From contig JAKLPX010000075.1 of NCBI GenBank assembly GCA_022013635.1, positions 1-6,096 on the forward strand: a stretch of 6,096 nucleotides of DNA, in the 5' to 3' direction. The stretch comes from Candidatus Delongbacteria bacterium. Its GTDB lineage: Bacteria > UBA4055. A program made the position numbers and the translations under genes. Position 1 is the stretch's first letter. Each line of letters starts with the position of its first letter. Positions 5,805 through 6,096 of the stretch are shown in pieces. The notes below the pieces were generated by a model that was not told the origin of the DNA, searched no databases, and was given only the letters and a program-made list of their open reading frames with translations.

Positions 5805-6096
5805 ATGAATAAAATCATTATACTGTTTATTTTTCTGATCAATTTATCACTCTTTGCAATAAATGAAAATATAAGAAAAATAATAGAGAATCCGTCACAT
5901 TATGAAAACATTGAAAAACTCTACTGCGTAAATTCTCTGGTAGCTTTGTATGAAGAAAATAGTTTTGAACCGTTCTGGACAAATGATATAAATGCAAAAA
6001 CTTTTATTGACACACTAAGAGGAGCAAAATATGAAGGACTTGAACCTGAAGATTATCATTATTCGTTTTTGGCTGAAAACCCTCAGGGAGGTTCTG
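5805..6096 (+). CDS. L,D-transpeptidase, YcbB/LdtD-like, N-terminal part only
   Basis: The first 97 residues are visible; the frame runs off the window end. The start has a signal peptide: MNK followed by a hydrophobic stretch to about residue 18 (LSLFA), with probable cleavage after that alanine, so the protein is exported. The mature part shows LVALYEENSFEPFWTN (45-60), an AKTFIDTLRGAKYEGL helix (64-79) and GLEPEDYHY (78-86). This is the pattern of the scaffold domain before the catalytic YkuD domain in YcbB-type enzymes (x-FY-x-PLW ... GLdPadY). Such enzymes form 3-3 cross-links between peptidoglycan stems in the periplasm. The catalytic SHGCIR-type cysteine motif should lie beyond the window and could not be checked. 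The start has AAGGGG (5789-5794) ten bases upstream. The 26-bp gap from galE suggests one transcript. Confidence 0.8.
   Translation, partial: MNKIIILFIFLINLSLFAINENIRKIIENPSHYENIEKLYCVNSLVALYEENSFEPFWTNDINAKTFIDTLRGAKYEGLEPEDYHYSFLAENPQGGS

Overview
The window is an ordinary housekeeping stretch from an AT-rich, probably Gram-negative bacterium. The AT bias, the YcbB-type L,D-transpeptidase start, the eukaryote-like (type 2) isoleucyl-tRNA synthetase and the short queF all fit an environmental or uncultured lineage. I cannot name the phylum from the sequence. Codon use looks alike across all genes, and I see no insertion sequence, phage gene, integrase, CRISPR array, tRNA or rRNA.

Layout. 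Positions 1-4630 are all minus-strand and form two transcription units. The upstream unit (4630 to 3827) encodes a YkgJ-type cysteine-cluster protein and then QueF, the preQ0 reductase of queuosine synthesis; the queF ribosome-binding site abuts the ykgJ stop. About 180 bp follow, holding an imperfect hairpin just past queF and a good sigma70-type promoter. The second unit (3644 to beyond position 1) encodes an exported DUF4412-like protein of unknown function, then ileS, whose last part lies beyond the window edge. The ileS ribosome-binding site overlaps the stop codon of the gene before it.

Positions 4631-4767 are a very AT-rich divergent promoter region. To its right, on the plus strand, lie galE (4768-5778) and, 26 bp later, the start of a secreted L,D-transpeptidase cut by the window end. 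This pair suggests a cell-envelope unit: UDP-sugar supply plus peptidoglycan cross-linking.

I looked for a new biological system and did not find convincing evidence of one. The points most worth checking are the type 2 IleRS (predicted mupirocin tolerance) downstream of an exported protein, a valine at the GalE substrate-gate position (predicted use of N-acetylated sugars), a glutamine in place of the usual QueF active-site histidine, and a possible small RNA between queF and the ileS unit.
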